Shown: positions 26,685 to 35,721 of the stretch, in pieces
Layout of the letters: every line of letters begins with the position of its first letter
Position numbering within the stretch: position 1 is the first letter of the stretch
Translations under genes and position numbers: made by a program
DNA from: Legionella sp.
GTDB lineage: Bacteria > Pseudomonadota > Gammaproteobacteria > Legionellales > Legionellaceae
DNA: 39,948 nucleotides
Assembly (NCBI GenBank): GCA_030694525.1
Contig: JAUXYG010000061.1
Location: forward strand, 1-39,948
Reading direction: 5' to 3'
The notes under the pieces: model-generated
Told to the model about the DNA's origin: nothing
Databases searched by the model: none
What the model saw: only the letters and a program-made list of their open reading frames with translations

Positions 26685-28901
26685 ATGACAAGGACGTTTT
26701 TAACCTCATCTCTTTTACTGCTTTGCTCATTAGCTTCAGCCCAGGACAAGATCATTAATAATTTTTATAATGAAATAAACCCGGCAGCAATTGCACCATT
26801 AAAAAAGAGTATCAATGCTTCATCATACCGTATTATTACGGTTGATCTCCAACAGCTTTATGCCGAGTTAGAGAGCGCGCCGCATCGTGATGGTTTAAAA
26901 ACCGGAATACCATTACAAATTGAATTACCACAACCGGATGGCTCCATAAAACGCTATCAGGTTATGGAAAACAGCACCTTAAATCCTGAGCTTAGTGCCC
27001 AATTTCCGATGATTAAAACCTATGATGGCTATGGGATTGATAATCCAGGCGAATTAGCGAAATTTGATCTGACACCCAACGGATTTCATGCAATGATCTT
27101 AAGTCCCGGTAAAAGTCCGGTTTTTATCGACCCGCTGCAAACAGGAAAAACAGAGTTTTATATCATTTATTATAAGAAAGACTCTATAAATACTAGCACG
27201 CTTAAATGTGGTGTACACAGTGAGAATACATTAAATTATAATCAGGTAGCATTCCAACATTTTGCAGACTTCAATCCTTGTGAATTAAAAAAATACCGCC
27301 TGGCTATAGCTGCAACGGCACAATATACTCAATTTTATGGAGGAACAGTTCCAGCGGCACAGGCAGCCCAAACGACCACTATTAATAGGGTCAACGGAGT
27401 ATATGAAACCGATATGGCGATTACTTTGGAAATTATCGGGACCAATGCCAATATCATTTATACCAACCCCAATAACCAACCCTATACCAGTGGTAATCCA
27501 GAGGCCATGATTGAACAAAATCAAGTGAATGTGGATGCTGTAATTGGCACCGCCAATTACGATATCGGTCATGTGGTAGATGCCGCTGGCAGTGGTCTTG
27601 CCCAGATAGGATGCGTATGTGACCCGGATATTAAGGCAATGGGTGTTACCGGTCGTACCGCACCTGTAGGAGATGCATTTGATATCGACTACGTGGCTCA
27701 TGAAATTGGACATCAATTTAGTGCGCAACATGTGCAAAATAATAACTGCGAACGCAACCCCCCAACTGCGGTAGAACCAGGAAGTGGAAGTACTATTATG
27801 GGGTATTCTGGAATTTGCGAACCCGACATTCAATCAAATTCTGATGCTTATTTTAATGGAATCAGTTTACAGCAAATGGGAAACTTTGTTGCAAGTCCCG
27901 CTAATAATTGTGCGGTTACAACGCCAATCCCAGCCGCACCAATTATTCAAAAAACCAATATTGCACCAATAACCTTTATTCCTGTTCTAACCCCTTTCGC
28001 CCTAACAGCCAATGCACTATCTCCGGTAAATACCGCTGCTTTAACTTATAGCTGGGAACAAATGGATAATGAAATAACACCCCAACCACCAGTTAGTACA
28101 TCAACCGGAGGACCAAATTTCAGAAGTCGTCTTCCCAAAAGCTCCGGAACCCGCTACCTCCCCGACCTGATTTCCCTTGCCAATAATGGTCCATTTACCT
28201 GGGAGGTTCTCTCGTCAGTATCACGTAATTTAAACTTCAGAGTATCTGTGCGAAACAATACTCCCGGTGGGTCGTGTAATGCTTATACCGATGTTCGCTT
28301 GATGACAACAGAAGCAGCGGGGCCCTTTGTAGTCACTTATCCGGCACAAAGCGGCATTAACTGGTCTGGAATTTCCCCACAGAGAGTCAACTGGAATATA
28401 GCGAATACCAATGCATTTCCCGTTAACGCAAGTTTAGTGAATATATCCCTGTCAACTGATGGGGGCCAATCTTATCCCTATGTATTGGCAACTGAAGTCG
28501 CTAATATTGGTCGAGCTGAAATTTGTGTGCCTAATATTGGCACCACTACTGCGCGCATTATGGTCCAGGCTGCCAATGGCACTTTTTTTAATATTTCTCC
28601 AAATAACTTCATCATTAATGCAGTTCCTGCAAGAGCGCCGCAATTGCTCAAGGCAGACCGAAATGGAATGAACACCAGAGAGGCCTTTGTTTTATATGCA
28701 GACTGTATCCCCCCATCCAATGAACTATATTCGGTTAATGGATCGCCTGGTGCCACCATCAGGCTGGATCATAAAAATCATCGATTCATTATCGGAAACA
28801 TTACAACTCCTAAACGAACCATTGTGACCATCACCGCAAAGGATAGTAATGGAGTAAGCAGAACATCAAACCCCGTAACCATTCCCAGTATTTTATCTTA
28901 A
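26685..28901 (+). CDS. Secreted reprolysin-like (M12B-type) zinc metalloprotease
   Basis: 738 residues with a signal peptide (FLTSSLLLLCSLASA, cut before QD). Residues about 20-185 form a propeptide-like region. The metzincin core begins near YRLAIAATAQYTQFYGGTVP, with zinc site H339-E340-x-x-H343-x5-H349 (HEIGHQFSAQH) and a Met-turn GSTIMGYSGIC downstream. C-terminal domains from about 420 to 738 are beta-rich and Ig/FN3-like, for example VRNNTPGGSCNAYTDVRLM. Likely exported by type II secretion in Legionella; that is inference. A beta-barrel gene follows 9 bp downstream. It is divergent from the VanX operon. Confidence 0.9.
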   Translation: MTRTFLTSSLLLLCSLASAQDKIINNFYNEINPAAIAPLKKSINASSYRIITVDLQQLYAELESAPHRDGLKTGIPLQIELPQPDGSIKRYQVMENSTLNPELSAQFPMIKTYDGYGIDNPGELAKFDLTPNGFHAMILSPGKSPVFIDPLQTGKTEFYIIYYKKDSINTSTLKCGVHSENTLNYNQVAFQHFADFNPCELKKYRLAIAATAQYTQFYGGTVPAAQAAQTTTINRVNGVYETDMAITLEIIGTNANIIYTNPNNQPYTSGNPEAMIEQNQVNVDAVIGTANYDIGHVVDAAGSGLAQIGCVCDPDIKAMGVTGRTAPVGDAFDIDYVAHEIGHQFSAQHVQNNNCERNPPTAVEPGSGSTIMGYSGICEPDIQSNSDAYFNGISLQQMGNFVASPANNCAVTTPIPAAPIIQKTNIAPITFIPVLTPFALTANALSPVNTAALTYSWEQMDNEITPQPPVSTSTGGPNFRSRLPKSSGTRYLPDLISLANNGPFTWEVLSSVSRNLNFRVSVRNNTPGGSCNAYTDVRLMTTEAAGPFVVTYPAQSGINWSGISPQRVNWNIANTNAFPVNASLVNISLSTDGGQSYPYVLATEVANIGRAEICVPNIGTTTARIMVQAANGTFFNISPNNFIINAVPARAPQLLKADRNGMNTREAFVLYADCIPPSNELYSVNGSPGATIRLDHKNHRFIIGNITTPKRTIVTITAKDSNGVSRTSNPVTIPSILS

Positions 28902-28910
28902 GGACTCAGC

Positions 28911-29612
28911 ATGAATAAAAAATCTCTATTAATGTTATTTGCCTGCTTGTTATCATGTGAGTTACATGCTGCCTGGTATTCTGGTATCAATTTAGGAGTC
29001 AATTCAGTAACTGTTAAAAAAGAACTGACTTATCCTCTCGAAGAACAGACCCCCTCTTTGGCAATTTTCAGGAGTGGCTACACCAGTTTTTATGGCCAGC
29101 TTTTAGGTGGATATGAACATGGCTTTTCAGAAAATATCTCTGCAGCTCTGGAGTTAAATATAGACTTCTTGACGGGGAGAGCGCGCCATACTATCAATGG
29201 CTGGTATTTTACTGAAAACGTATATGCACAGGAGCAATTAGAATATGGTTTCGCTTTATTTTTGCTACCGGCATATAAATACAATGACATGTTACGTTTC
29301 TTTGCAGGTCCCGGAATTTCACAAAATCGTTTTGCTATTGGAGTGAATAATACTGCAGGGAATATAGGAATAAGCGGTAACCTTGATCAATGGATCACCG
29401 GAGGTGGTTTAAAAGCAGGAACAATAACGAAATTAACGCCTCATCTGGACTTATTACTCACGTACCAGTTCATGCAATATAGCAGTGCGAGTTGGACCCA
29501 TATCGAACCCTTATCCGAAGAAACTTTAAGCGGTCGTTATAAGCCAAACACCAACACATTTTTAGTGGGCTTAAGATTTAACTTTTCCGATAGCACTGAT
29601 ACCACTAAATAG
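28911..29612 (+). CDS. Outer-membrane beta-barrel protein
   Basis: 233 residues with a signal peptide (MNKKSLLMLFACLLSCELHA). The mature protein has alternating strands typical of an OmpA/OmpW-like small barrel, such as YGQLLGGYEHGF, YEFALFLLPAYKYNDMLRFF-type strands and a terminal NTFLVGLRFNF ending in phenylalanine before a short polar tail. The barrel family is not determined. It starts 9 bp after the metalloprotease stop and is surely cotranscribed with it, which suggests a partner in anchoring, secretion or surface display of the protease, though this is not proven. Confidence 0.8.
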   Translation: MNKKSLLMLFACLLSCELHAAWYSGINLGVNSVTVKKELTYPLEEQTPSLAIFRSGYTSFYGQLLGGYEHGFSENISAALELNIDFLTGRARHTINGWYFTENVYAQEQLEYGFALFLLPAYKYNDMLRFFAGPGISQNRFAIGVNNTAGNIGISGNLDQWITGGGLKAGTITKLTPHLDLLLTYQFMQYSSASWTHIEPLSEETLSGRYKPNTNTFLVGLRFNFSDSTDTTK

Positions 29613-29713
29613 CTGTTAGTACTCTATCGGATTTTCTTATTATTCATATCTGGGATGTTTGAGCTTCAATATCTTTGGGGAGGAGCGAAGGTACGATACA
29701 TACACAAGCATCT

Positions 29714-29882
29714 CTGGATTGCTTCGTCGCGATGCTCCTCGCAAAGACAAATTAAAAATCGCGCCGTTTAAGTAAATACTTTTTGCACCTTGCTTATGAT
29801 TCGTCTGGGTCATGCTGATATTCATTTGGAGTATACTGACAATGATTGTCTTTGCGAGGAGCATCGCGACGAAGCAATCCAG
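29714..29882. repeat. Perfect 37-bp inverted repeat bounding a 95-bp core (MITE-like)
   Basis: Left arm 29714-29750 starts CTGGATTGCTTCGTCGCGAT; right arm 29846-29882 starts TTGTCTTTGCGAGGAGCATC. The arms are exact reverse complements over 37 nt. This arm sequence, with CTTTGCGAGGAGC and GACGAAGCAATCC, belongs to the type of palindromic extragenic repeat common in many proteobacterial genomes. The 95-bp core is non-coding. It could form a very stable hairpin in DNA or RNA. Confidence 0.85.
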
Positions 29883-30067
29883 TGGGATCCAAATCACTGT
29901 CACTTACCCTGAAACTCTATCTGAAAATGTTCTGGGGAACCGCAAGGCAAGAAATCGTGATCTCCAACGCATTTAGCGATACGAAAATATAGTGTATTAC
30001 CACGTGCGACTCTTCAAGATTCCCTGCAGATACCCCTTGATTAAAAGGCTTTAGTTTTTAAGAAGAT

Positions 30068-30096
30068 TGACAGTATGGTGATAAGGATTGATAGTA
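30068..30096 (+). promoter_or_regulatory. Candidate promoter of the czcCBA operon
   Basis: TTGACA at 30068-30073, 17-nt spacer, then GATAGT at 30091-30096, about 50 bp before the ATG of the outer-membrane factor gene. The -35 is consensus, the -10 poor, which is common for metal-activated promoters, though no metal-regulator gene lies beside it. Confidence 0.4.
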
Positions 30097-30146
30097 CTAG
30101 AATATTCATTTAATTAAGAACATATGCTAAGGATGCGAATCAACAC

Positions 30147-31445
30147 ATGAGGCATTTTGCACGTTCAGGATGGTCTTCATTCCTAGTGGCCTTTTTATGT
30201 TCGACCACTATCAACGCCACCCCCCTATTAAGTTTAAAACAGGCAACTCAAATCGCAATCCATAATAATCGCGATTTAACCGCAGCCAGAGCCAATGTGG
30301 CTATTGCAAAAGCCCGCCTTGTTCAAGCAGGCCTTTGGACAAACCCCATTCTTAATTTAAGTTCAAATGATGACAGCGCCTTAACGAATGAGGGAGAGTA
30401 CACCCGTAGTGCCGGATTTAGTCAGGCCTTTCCCATATCGGGCAGAATAAGGCAACAAAAAAAAGTCGCGCGAATTGATATTGCCAAAGCAATTGTTGAA
30501 ATAAAGGAAGCCGAACGTAAACTGACTCAGTCCGTGGCCAATGCTTTTTATGCCTTGAACATTACCCAACGCCGTTTACACCAATTAAATTATCTGTCAC
30601 GTCTAAACCGTCAATTAGTGGATGTCACCCATAATCGGTACCTTGCCGCTGAAGTATCAGAACTCGATAGCAATACTGCTCAACTTGAATATCAAAGAAT
30701 TAAGCAGGAGATTCAGTTACTGACCAGTATTCAGATAGGCCAATCAGCCACTTTTAATCAGCTATTAGGGTATTCAACAACACAAAAAGTAACTCTCAAC
30801 CCGCAATTACCAAAACTATCACCCTTACCCGATTTAGGCAGATTACAGGCAATTGCATTAAGTCATCGACCTGATAGACAGGCAATTTTATTAAATGTGC
30901 AACGTGCTGGAGCTGAAATGCGATTAGCACGAGCGGAACGCTATGCAGACTGGATATTAGGTCTGTCAGTCCAACAAGATAAAATTGTAGTCGAAGGTGC
31001 CCCACCACAATATGCAGATAAAAGCCTGGGCGTAAATCTGTCTGTCCCACTACCTTTGTTGAACGGCAATCAAGGGCGTATTCTTGAGGCCGGAGCCACA
31101 GGCACTCAAGCACTAATGGGACTACGTGCTATTGACTTAACCATTAAGACCGAAGTAGCCAGTAATTACGAACAATTAAAACTATTACAGACCACCTTAT
31201 TTCAAACTCAAAAAACGTCGTTGCAATTAACATTAAAGAACATAAGTCTTGCTCGTGATGCCTATAAAAATGGACAGGTATCTTTGTTAAATTTAATTCA
31301 GATTCAAAGACAACAAAATGAACTGCAAACCGTTTACCTCACAAATTGGGAACGATACTTGCAAGCATCAGTAGCATTATGTACTGCAGTAGGCACGGGA
31401 AAAGCCATGGCTTTTTGTGACTACCTTGTTTATAAAAGGAATTAG
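30147..31445 (+). CDS. czcC: CzcC-type outer-membrane factor of heavy-metal RND efflux
   Basis: 432 residues with a signal peptide (WSSFLVAFLCSTTINA, cut before TP). The two OEP repeats of the TolC superfamily are present: SLKQATQIAIHNNRDLTAARANVAIAKARLVQAG near the start, the LWTNP motif typical of CzcC, and LARDAYKNGQVSLLNLIQIQRQQNEL near the end. Forms the outer-membrane duct of a tripartite pump. First gene of a three-gene operon: the fusion protein gene starts right after its stop (ATG 31447). Confidence 0.9.
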   Translation: MRHFARSGWSSFLVAFLCSTTINATPLLSLKQATQIAIHNNRDLTAARANVAIAKARLVQAGLWTNPILNLSSNDDSALTNEGEYTRSAGFSQAFPISGRIRQQKKVARIDIAKAIVEIKEAERKLTQSVANAFYALNITQRRLHQLNYLSRLNRQLVDVTHNRYLAAEVSELDSNTAQLEYQRIKQEIQLLTSIQIGQSATFNQLLGYSTTQKVTLNPQLPKLSPLPDLGRLQAIALSHRPDRQAILLNVQRAGAEMRLARAERYADWILGLSVQQDKIVVEGAPPQYADKSLGVNLSVPLPLLNGNQGRILEAGATGTQALMGLRAIDLTIKTEVASNYEQLKLLQTTLFQTQKTSLQLTLKNISLARDAYKNGQVSLLNLIQIQRQQNELQTVYLTNWERYLQASVALCTAVGTGKAMAFCDYLVYKRN

Positions 31446-31446
31446 A

Positions 31447-32412
31447 ATGAATAATCCAGGCCGTCCATTAACAATTATTTTGTTCCTTATAATTCTGATT
31501 GCTTCAGGTATTCCACTAACTGGTTTCGCTCATGGGGAAGAAATTACCATCAGCGAGGGCCGCAAAGGACCAGTCAAACTATCTCCTGAACAAGTTGCCA
31601 TGTTGCAAGTTGAAACTGCCAAAGTGAAAGTACAGCCTTTAGCAGAGTTACTTACTTTAAATGGACAAATAGAGCTGGTACCCAATGCTCAGGCAAACGT
31701 AAGTGTGCGTATAAGTGGCAGTGTTACCGCACTTTCAGCAAATCTTGGCGAGGACGTTCTTAAAGGACAGCGATTGGCCACCATTCAATCGCGGCTTATT
31801 GGCAATCCACCACCAAGCGTCGCAGTTTTTGCACCAATATCAGGAATAATTGATGCGCGTAATGTCACCTTAGGTCAGGCAGTAGAACCTGACACCATTA
31901 TTTTTCATATCAGTAATCGGGAACAGCTGCTGGTAATAGCAAAAGTGTATGAAGAAGATCTGAGCAAAGTAAAATTAGGCCAACAGGCAAATATCTATGT
32001 TTTAAGTTATCCCAAACAGGTTTTTACCGGAACAGTTACCCTTATCGAGCCCAATTTGGACGAGCTAACCAGGACAGTAAATGTACAGATACGTTTGGTT
32101 AATAAAGATAAATTATTAAAGCCGGGAATGTTTGCTCGTACCAATCTGGTATTAAATAAAAATAATACCGCATTGACCGTCCCGGTGGATGCCCTTTTAG
32201 AAGCCAATGAAGAGCAATTTGTATTTGTCCGCAAAGGTTTTGAGTACGATCGAAAAGTAGTCACAACCGGTGCTACCGATAATGAAGTCACTGAAATTAC
32301 CTCAGGTTTGCATGCTGGTGATGAAGTAGTTACCCAGGGTAATCGTCAAATCTACACCTTATGGCTCAGTGGAAGTAATCATTCCAAAGCATCTCATAAG
32401 GATCCACATTAA
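31447..32412 (+). CDS. czcB: CzcB-type periplasmic adaptor (membrane fusion protein)
   Basis: 321 residues from ATG 31447, with AAAAGGAAT upstream; an earlier GTG start at 31417 would overlap the previous gene. A signal peptide or anchor at the N-terminus (LTIILFLIILIASGIPLTGFA) is followed by HGEE, a histidine-acidic segment. A lipoyl/barrel-sandwich region (ISGSVTALSANLGEDVLKGQRLATIQS) and a beta-barrel with the HlyD-type LIEPNLDELTRTVNVQIRL follow. No coiled-coil hairpin of length seen, as in other short metal adaptors. Its stop TAA overlaps the start ATG of the pump gene by one base. Confidence 0.88.
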   Translation: MNNPGRPLTIILFLIILIASGIPLTGFAHGEEITISEGRKGPVKLSPEQVAMLQVETAKVKVQPLAELLTLNGQIELVPNAQANVSVRISGSVTALSANLGEDVLKGQRLATIQSRLIGNPPPSVAVFAPISGIIDARNVTLGQAVEPDTIIFHISNREQLLVIAKVYEEDLSKVKLGQQANIYVLSYPKQVFTGTVTLIEPNLDELTRTVNVQIRLVNKDKLLKPGMFARTNLVLNKNNTALTVPVDALLEANEEQFVFVRKGFEYDRKVVTTGATDNEVTEITSGLHAGDEVVTQGNRQIYTLWLSGSNHSKASHKDPH

Positions 32413-35400
32413 TGTTTACACGGCTTATAGCATGGTCTCTCCATAATCGAGTGCTGGTTTTAGCCCTGACTATTGTTCTTTGCCTGCTTGGGGGCTACAC
32501 CTTAAAAAAAATGCCAGTTGATGTTTTTCCAGAATTTGCTCCGCCACAAGTGGTGGTGCAAACTGAAGCGCCCGGAATGGCCCCCAAAGATGTCGAGACT
32601 TTAATCACCTACCCTTTGGAAAGTGTTATTAATGGTACTCCAGGTGTCGCTCATGTGCGATCCAGAACCTCCGTAGGTTTATCTACTATAACGGTAATAT
32701 TTGATGATAAAAGCGATATTTATCGGAACCGTCAATTAATTAACGAACGCATTCAGCAAATCGCGACTCGCTTGCCCACAGGGAGTAACGCACCCATTAT
32801 GCTTCCAATTACTTCTGCTGTAGGTTGGTTAATCAAGTATGCGTTAATCAGTGATACAGCGAGCCCCGAAACATTACGTACCATTTCTGACTGGACTATT
32901 CGCCCTCGAATTCTGGCATTAGGAGGGGTTGCATCGGTCGTATCTTTAGGTGGAGAGGTTAAACAATATCAAGTGCGTCTCGATCCCGAGCGAATGCTGG
33001 CTTATAAAATTACCGTTGAAGAAGTGCGTCAAGCGCTTAATGCCGCAAATCGGAATGTCCCTGGTGCTTTTTTGCAACAATCGGGTACGGAACTTGTTGT
33101 CGAAGCGGTAGGCCGCATAAAATCATTAGAAGATATTAAAAAGATATTAATTGTCACCCGCAAAGGAGTACCTATCACTTTTGCCAACATTGCAACCGTG
33201 GACTTCGGTGGCGAAATCAAACGGGGTGATGGAGCTTATAACACGCAAAATGCAGTAATTGGCACCATTTCCAAAACTTATAACGCGGACACGGTAACAA
33301 CTACAGCCAAAGTCGAAAATGCGTTAAGGGAAATTCAAGCGTCATTACCTGATGGTATTTCTTTAAAAATGAACGTGTTCCGCCAGGCAAATTTTATAGA
33401 GTCCGCCATTCATAATTTAACCATCGCTTTGTTAGAAGGCACATTGATTGTCATTGTTATCCTGTTCCTTTTTTTAATGAATTGGCGCGCATCGTTCATT
33501 ACCTTTTTGGCTATGCCTGTTTCATTCGTCATTGGCATTTTGGTACTGTATCTGTTTGGATTTGGCATTAATTCCATGACTCTTGGCGGCATTGCCATCG
33601 CCATTGGCGAAGTGGTGGATGATGGTATTATTACGGTAGAAAATGTAGTACGTCGTCTACGTCTTAATCGACTTACCGAGCATCCTTTGCCCGCTATAGG
33701 GGTGGTGTTTGATTCGGTTTTGGAGATACGTAATTCAGTAGTTTATGCAACACTCATTATCAGCCTGGTATTTTTACCTATCTTTTTTCTTTCGGGTATT
33801 GCTGAACGGATTTTTAGCCCATTGGCTATTGCTTACATTGCTTCTGTTATCGGCTCTCTAGTGGTTTCAATTACCATGGTACCCGCACTCTGTTACATAT
33901 TACTGGTGAAAAAAGAAGAAAAAATTCACGATGACACGCTTCCCTTACATCCATTTGATCCAGAGACCCGCCATCAAGTAAATGTACCCGGTACCATCGA
34001 TTCAGAAAAGGAGACCCGTTTTGCTCTATGGATAAAACGTCTTTTTATAAGGATATTAAGGTGGTCTTTAAACCACTTTAAAACCGTAATCATCATGGCC
34101 GGCGCTGCTTTTATTTTCGCACTGTCCTTACTTCCTTTTTTTGGCACCTCATTCTTACCCGAATTTCACGAAGGAAATTTTATTATAGCAATGAGTACCT
34201 TACCAGGGACCTCATTAAACGAATCAATGCGTCTTGGTAAACAGGTACGGAAAAGCCTGCTGGAATATCCGCAGGTTATGTCTATCTCTCAACGTGCCGG
34301 CCGAAGCGAGCTGGATGAAGACGCCCTGCCTCCAAACGTGAGTGAGTTTGATGTTCGATTAAATTTTGATAAAGATAAAAGTATGTCGCCAATAGAATTA
34401 ATTACTCAGATTAGAAAAGATTTGGCTGAAATTCCAGGGGCCATGTTTAATGTGGGGCAATTTATTGCCCATCGAATGGATGAGGTACTTTCTGGAGTTC
34501 GGGCCCAGGTCGCCATTAAAATCTTTGGCGATAATCTTGCAACTCTTAATCAACTGGGCCAATCTATTGAGCACTTGCTGCAAGAAATTCCAGGGATTGT
34601 GGATGTGAACAAAGAACAGCAGATTAATGTGCCGCAATTAGTTATAAAAATTAACCGGGATAAAGCCGCACAATACGGTTTAAATGTAGGGCAAATTTCA
34701 GAAGACATTCAAATATTATTAAACGGCATCTCCATTTCAAAAGTTCTGGAAGGGCAACGAACTTTTGATTTATTCGTTCGCATGGAAGAGTCCGGTCGAA
34801 ATAATATTAAGGCGGTACAGGAAATGTTAATTGATGCCCATAGTGGAACCATGAAAAATGCCAAGATTCCCTTGAGGGCCGTGGCGGATATTACCGTTGA
34901 ATCACAACCATTTTCGATTAACCGGGAAAATGTGCAACGATTAATTGTTGTGGCATTTAATGTCCAGGGTCGCGATTTGGGAAGTGTAATCAATGAAGTG
35001 GAGCAGCAAATTAAAGAAAAAATAGCCTTGCCCAGCGGATATTTTATTGAATATGGGGGGCAATTTATGAGTCAACAGCACGCAGCACAAGTCATTTTAT
35101 GGTTTGGTATTCTCGTAATTTTTATCATGCTTATGCTCCTTTATAAAGCCTTTGGTACACTCCATGAGGCTTTGTTAGTGATGTTTAATTTACCTCTGGC
35201 ACTTATCGGGGGCGTTATATCGCTATATATTGCCAGTGGGGAGATGAGTGTTGCAGCGATGATTGGCTTTATCACTTTATTTGGTATCGCAGCTCGCAAC
35301 GGAATTATTCTGGTAAGCCATTACAATCAATTACAAGCTGCCGGACAAACTGGAAAATCAATTGTTATTGAAGGAACTCTGGATCGATTAGTTCCCGTTT

Positions 35401-35612
35401 TAATGACAGCAGCAACCGCAGCGCTCGGGTTAATCCCTTTACTATGGGGTTCTCCAGCGGGTAAAGAGCTTGAGCGCCCATTAGCCCAAGTGTTAATTGG
35501 AGGTCTATTGACCTCTACTTTACTAAATATGATCGTGGTTCCGACCGTTTATTATAAAATGGAGCGATGGCGTGAAAAAAAACGTAATCGTTCTATTTCA
35601 GAAGGTGAATAA
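32412..35612 (+). CDS. czcA: CzcA-type heavy-metal efflux RND pump
   Basis: 1066-residue inner-membrane proton-driven pump. The N-terminus (VLVLALTIVLCLLGGYTLKKMPVDVFPEF) and the WLIKYALISDT segment are of the heavy-metal RND group. Two large periplasmic loops and 12 membrane helices are present. The TM4 region reads IAIGEVVDDGIITVENVVRRLR, with D403, D404 and E410, unlike the DFG..DG pattern of CzcA itself, so the metal is uncertain: zinc, cobalt, nickel, cadmium or monovalent metals. The C-terminal half repeats the fold (IGFITLFGIAARNGIILVSHYNQL). Last gene of the operon; downstream is only a short hairpin TCAGCT/AGCTGA. Confidence 0.92.
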   Translation: MFTRLIAWSLHNRVLVLALTIVLCLLGGYTLKKMPVDVFPEFAPPQVVVQTEAPGMAPKDVETLITYPLESVINGTPGVAHVRSRTSVGLSTITVIFDDKSDIYRNRQLINERIQQIATRLPTGSNAPIMLPITSAVGWLIKYALISDTASPETLRTISDWTIRPRILALGGVASVVSLGGEVKQYQVRLDPERMLAYKITVEEVRQALNAANRNVPGAFLQQSGTELVVEAVGRIKSLEDIKKILIVTRKGVPITFANIATVDFGGEIKRGDGAYNTQNAVIGTISKTYNADTVTTTAKVENALREIQASLPDGISLKMNVFRQANFIESAIHNLTIALLEGTLIVIVILFLFLMNWRASFITFLAMPVSFVIGILVLYLFGFGINSMTLGGIAIAIGEVVDDGIITVENVVRRLRLNRLTEHPLPAIGVVFDSVLEIRNSVVYATLIISLVFLPIFFLSGIAERIFSPLAIAYIASVIGSLVVSITMVPALCYILLVKKEEKIHDDTLPLHPFDPETRHQVNVPGTIDSEKETRFALWIKRLFIRILRWSLNHFKTVIIMAGAAFIFALSLLPFFGTSFLPEFHEGNFIIAMSTLPGTSLNESMRLGKQVRKSLLEYPQVMSISQRAGRSELDEDALPPNVSEFDVRLNFDKDKSMSPIELITQIRKDLAEIPGAMFNVGQFIAHRMDEVLSGVRAQVAIKIFGDNLATLNQLGQSIEHLLQEIPGIVDVNKEQQINVPQLVIKINRDKAAQYGLNVGQISEDIQILLNGISISKVLEGQRTFDLFVRMEESGRNNIKAVQEMLIDAHSGTMKNAKIPLRAVADITVESQPFSINRENVQRLIVVAFNVQGRDLGSVINEVEQQIKEKIALPSGYFIEYGGQFMSQQHAAQVILWFGILVIFIMLMLLYKAFGTLHEALLVMFNLPLALIGGVISLYIASGEMSVAAMIGFITLFGIAARNGIILVSHYNQLQAAGQTGKSIVIEGTLDRLVPVLMTAATAALGLIPLLWGSPAGKELERPLAQVLIGGLLTSTLLNMIVVPTVYYKMERWREKKRNRSISEGE

Positions 35613-35721
35613 TCAGCTGGTAGCTGAATTGATTGTTCTCCTGTCCCAATGATCAAAATCTACGCTTCAAGATAAGTCCTTAATTAGATATAATTAATTT
35701 TTAAAATAGATAGAGCATATC

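Larger units (their letters stand above)
29613..30146. other. Intergenic region with a repeat element and czc promoter region
   Basis: About 530 bp. It holds the perfect 37-bp inverted repeat at 29714-29882, then AT-rich sequence and the putative promoter at 30068-30096 for the efflux operon. No coding gene is seen; the minus-strand frame through the repeat is a by-product of it. Confidence 0.6.

Noticed and set aside
27285..27833. 182-codon antisense frame within the metalloprotease gene
   Set aside because: Long, but it is opposite the conserved zinc-site region and has no recognisable domain or ribosome site.
29640..29903. 87-codon minus-strand frame
   Set aside because: Runs through both arms of the perfect inverted repeat and has no protein-like pattern.
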